This document shows, piece after piece, positions 28,400 through 29,641 of a DNA stretch of 29,641 nt (position 1 is the first letter of the stretch; the number at the start of each line of letters is the position of its first letter). The position numbers were made by a program, and so were the translations under genes. Under the pieces are notes generated by a model, which saw only the letters and a program-made list of their open reading frames with translations, ran no database searches and was not told where the DNA came from. Source of the stretch: Phoronis australis (Eukaryota; Phoronida; Phoronidae); NCBI GenBank assembly GCA_002633005.1, contig NMRA01000699.1:6670-36310 (forward strand), in the 5' to 3' direction.

Positions 28400-28803
28400 A
28401 GCTTGAGGAACGAGTTGGGGAAAAAGTATTTGCCAAAGGTTACTGGCTTATACCACAACAGGTCCAAAGTAATTTGTTGAGATAGGTCACTTTCAGCAAA
28501 TGTGGGGAAACTGGGACAGAGGAAGTGGAGTATGCACGGATAGAGGCAATCTGCGATTGTCAAGGATGTAGCATTGTAAAAATTCAAAGGGAGGAAACAG
28601 TACAGTGGCTGTACCTGTAAATAGTCGGGCTGATCTGCTAAATCCAGTGGTGGCATTGTTGTGTCAGCAAAGCTGTGTAGGGAAGTAGGCTTGTGTGTTG
28701 TCGCAAGCTTTGTTTGCACCAGAACTGCTTGTGTGAACAGCACAAATCTAAATTTAACCTGGACTGAATTTTTGTCCAGGCACTGATCATGATCCTGGAC
28801 CAC
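28228..28803 (-). CDS. Longest open frame of the window, 191 codons, unidentified
   Basis: The frame is rich in Leu, Ser, Pro and Phe. It has an internal ATG at MPPLDLADQPDYLQ and ends in SPTSAEATSSA. Such a length is unusual by chance in this AT-rich window. It lacks a clear domain, signal peptide or splice context, and it starts without an ATG at its 5' limit. It could be real, or the mirror of a decayed plus-strand gene. Confidence 0.25.
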   Translation of the reverse strand: MVQDHDQCLDKNSVQVKFRFVLFTQAVLVQTKLATTHKPTSLHSFADTTMPPLDLADQPDYLQVQPLYCFLPLNFYNATSLTIADCLYPCILHFLCPSFPTFAESDLSQQITLDLLWYKPVTFGKYFFPNSFLKLQILFDISSGSRLFGLSLAPSHSCPEGYLLAGCELFHTQPLLIIGKSPTSAEATSSA

Positions 28804-29150
28804 ATGGTAATGGTACTTTGTTCATTCTGTGGTTTAGCCACTGGATTTTTCGGTCTGACAGGATTTCTCAGTGTCGCCATCACATTTAGATGAATTCGGA
28901 CCACTGTACTATTCCTTTTCCTTGAACATGCGTAATTTATCTGAATTTATGTTTCCGCATTTTATTTACCATTATAGATTTTGTTTTTAAATGGGTATAT
29001 ATTACTGAAATTTGAGACCCTGTTGCAGTTAGGCTGGTTTTGTTAACTTATCTTTCTGCCTGGGTTGTAAACCTATATTCTGTCCAGGAGGTAATAAGTT
29101 TTGATTTAGACCATTTACCTCTATAAACTTTGCTCAGTTTGTTCCTTATC
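28804..29150. other. Non-coding stretch
   Basis: Nothing is recognised except a pyrimidine-rich run before the AG at 29153 that serves as acceptor for the candidate short exon. Confidence 0.4.
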
Positions 29151-29153
29151 CAG

Positions 29154-29195
29154 ATGGGAATAGTCGGTGGGCCAGATCTTGTAGCGTTCATCCTT
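29154..29195 (+). CDS. Possible 42-nt exon (MGIVGGPDLVAFIL)
   Basis: TTTGTTCCTTATCCAG precedes it and GTGAGT follows directly, both near-consensus. The phase-0 frame gives 14 hydrophobic codons; phase 1 hits a stop, and phase 2 is open. It could follow the frame MLKKWLLL... at 28230 in phase 0. No homologue is recognised. Confidence 0.3.
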
Positions 29196-29373
29196 GTGAG
29201 TACTTTGGGGGGGCAACCTAGTTTTTTCTATGTGGCTAGATAATATACCTATAAATCAAATTCCAAAAAGTTCCCACGTCTATACTTGCACATTTTTTTA
29301 AAAAAAGGTGTTTTTGTTGCACAAAATATGATGCACATTCCTGCCACTTGATGGCACTTTTCTATTGAGTTGA

Positions 29374-29426
29374 CCAATCAGAGAGCCAGATTGTATTGTT
29401 GTGCTTAGTTACTTCAATATGGCTGC
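29374..29426 (+). promoter_or_regulatory. CCAAT box + YY1-like start site
   Basis: GACCAATCAGAG (CCAAT at 29374) stands 41 bp before CAATATGGCTGC (29415-29426), a YY1-like motif whose ATG opens 21 codons (MAAPMECDACIIQGL...) to a TGA at 29482. It may be a promoter and first exon near the window edge. No good donor is seen inside the frame. Confidence 0.3.
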
Positions 29427-29641
29427 TCCCATGGAGTGTGATGCCTGTATAATTCAAGGCTTATCAAACAGCACAAAATTGTGATGTCAGAAGGAAAGCT
29501 TCCTGACGAAATCTGATTGACTGTGGAACTCTGTAGATCAGTAGATCAAAAAGCAGAAGAGATGTCACAAACGTTTGTGCAGAAAACAGCTGCATGTCCT
29601 GGTAGCCCACACAGTATACTGCTGAGTGCTGTAGACTAGAA

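Noticed and set aside
1-29641. CRISPR arrays, bacterial operons, rRNA genes
   Set aside because: No regularly spaced repeats, no ribosome binding sites with tandem frames and no rRNA-like sequence were seen; the window is animal nuclear DNA.

Overview
This is a window of an animal nuclear genome, mostly non-coding, AT-rich and full of repeats. Genes are split by introns with GT/AG borders, and there are no operons or ribosome binding sites. Several signs point to a marine invertebrate, most likely a deuterostome such as a hemichordate, echinoderm or amphioxus. The palindrome TACATGTA occurs at least 15 times and TAGGCCTA at least 5 times. The LTR retrotransposon has protease followed by integrase, as in the Gmr1 lineage, which was described mainly from deuterostomes. 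The host call is an inference; no host gene here identifies the species.

The best-supported host gene is on the minus strand between 16016 and 9341. It has a TATA box, a signal-peptide exon (16016-15929) and two exons (15459-15307 and 9495-9341). Each of the two exons encodes one six-cysteine domain of ShKT/PLAC type. Both introns are phase 1 and the coding parts add up to 396 nt, giving a secreted protein of 131 residues. Intron 2 is about 5.8 kb and holds an inverted pair of repeats and a YY1-type promoter-like site. Near the left end there is a minus-strand THAP zinc-finger exon (1628-1428) with an ETS+YY1 promoter-like site upstream of it. Other possible exons (17582-17710 minus; 27518-27781 minus; 28214-28399 plus; 29154-29195 plus) rest mainly on splice signals and are weak.

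The mobile part is richer. Positions 3684-5575 hold a long non-coding repeat present as a short and a long unit, ending in a GC hairpin and carrying perfect DR1 nuclear-receptor sites. Positions 18901-20676 are an 889-bp head-to-tail duplication. Positions 22349-25143 are a decayed LTR retrotransposon with 727- and 719-bp LTRs and remnants of gag, protease and the first part of integrase; reverse transcriptase and RNase H are missing. A third, truncated LTR copy lies at 18212-18365. The U3 of both LTRs is packed with heat-shock-element pentamers just upstream of a TATA box and an initiator-like start. This heat-shock-type LTR promoter is the most interesting signal in the window.

The remaining stretches (most of 5.6-9.0 kb, 10-11.6 kb, 13.4-15.2 kb, 16.1-17.5 kb, 20.7-21.8 kb and 25.4-27.5 kb) show no recognisable gene. 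No rRNA, tRNA or CRISPR array was found.
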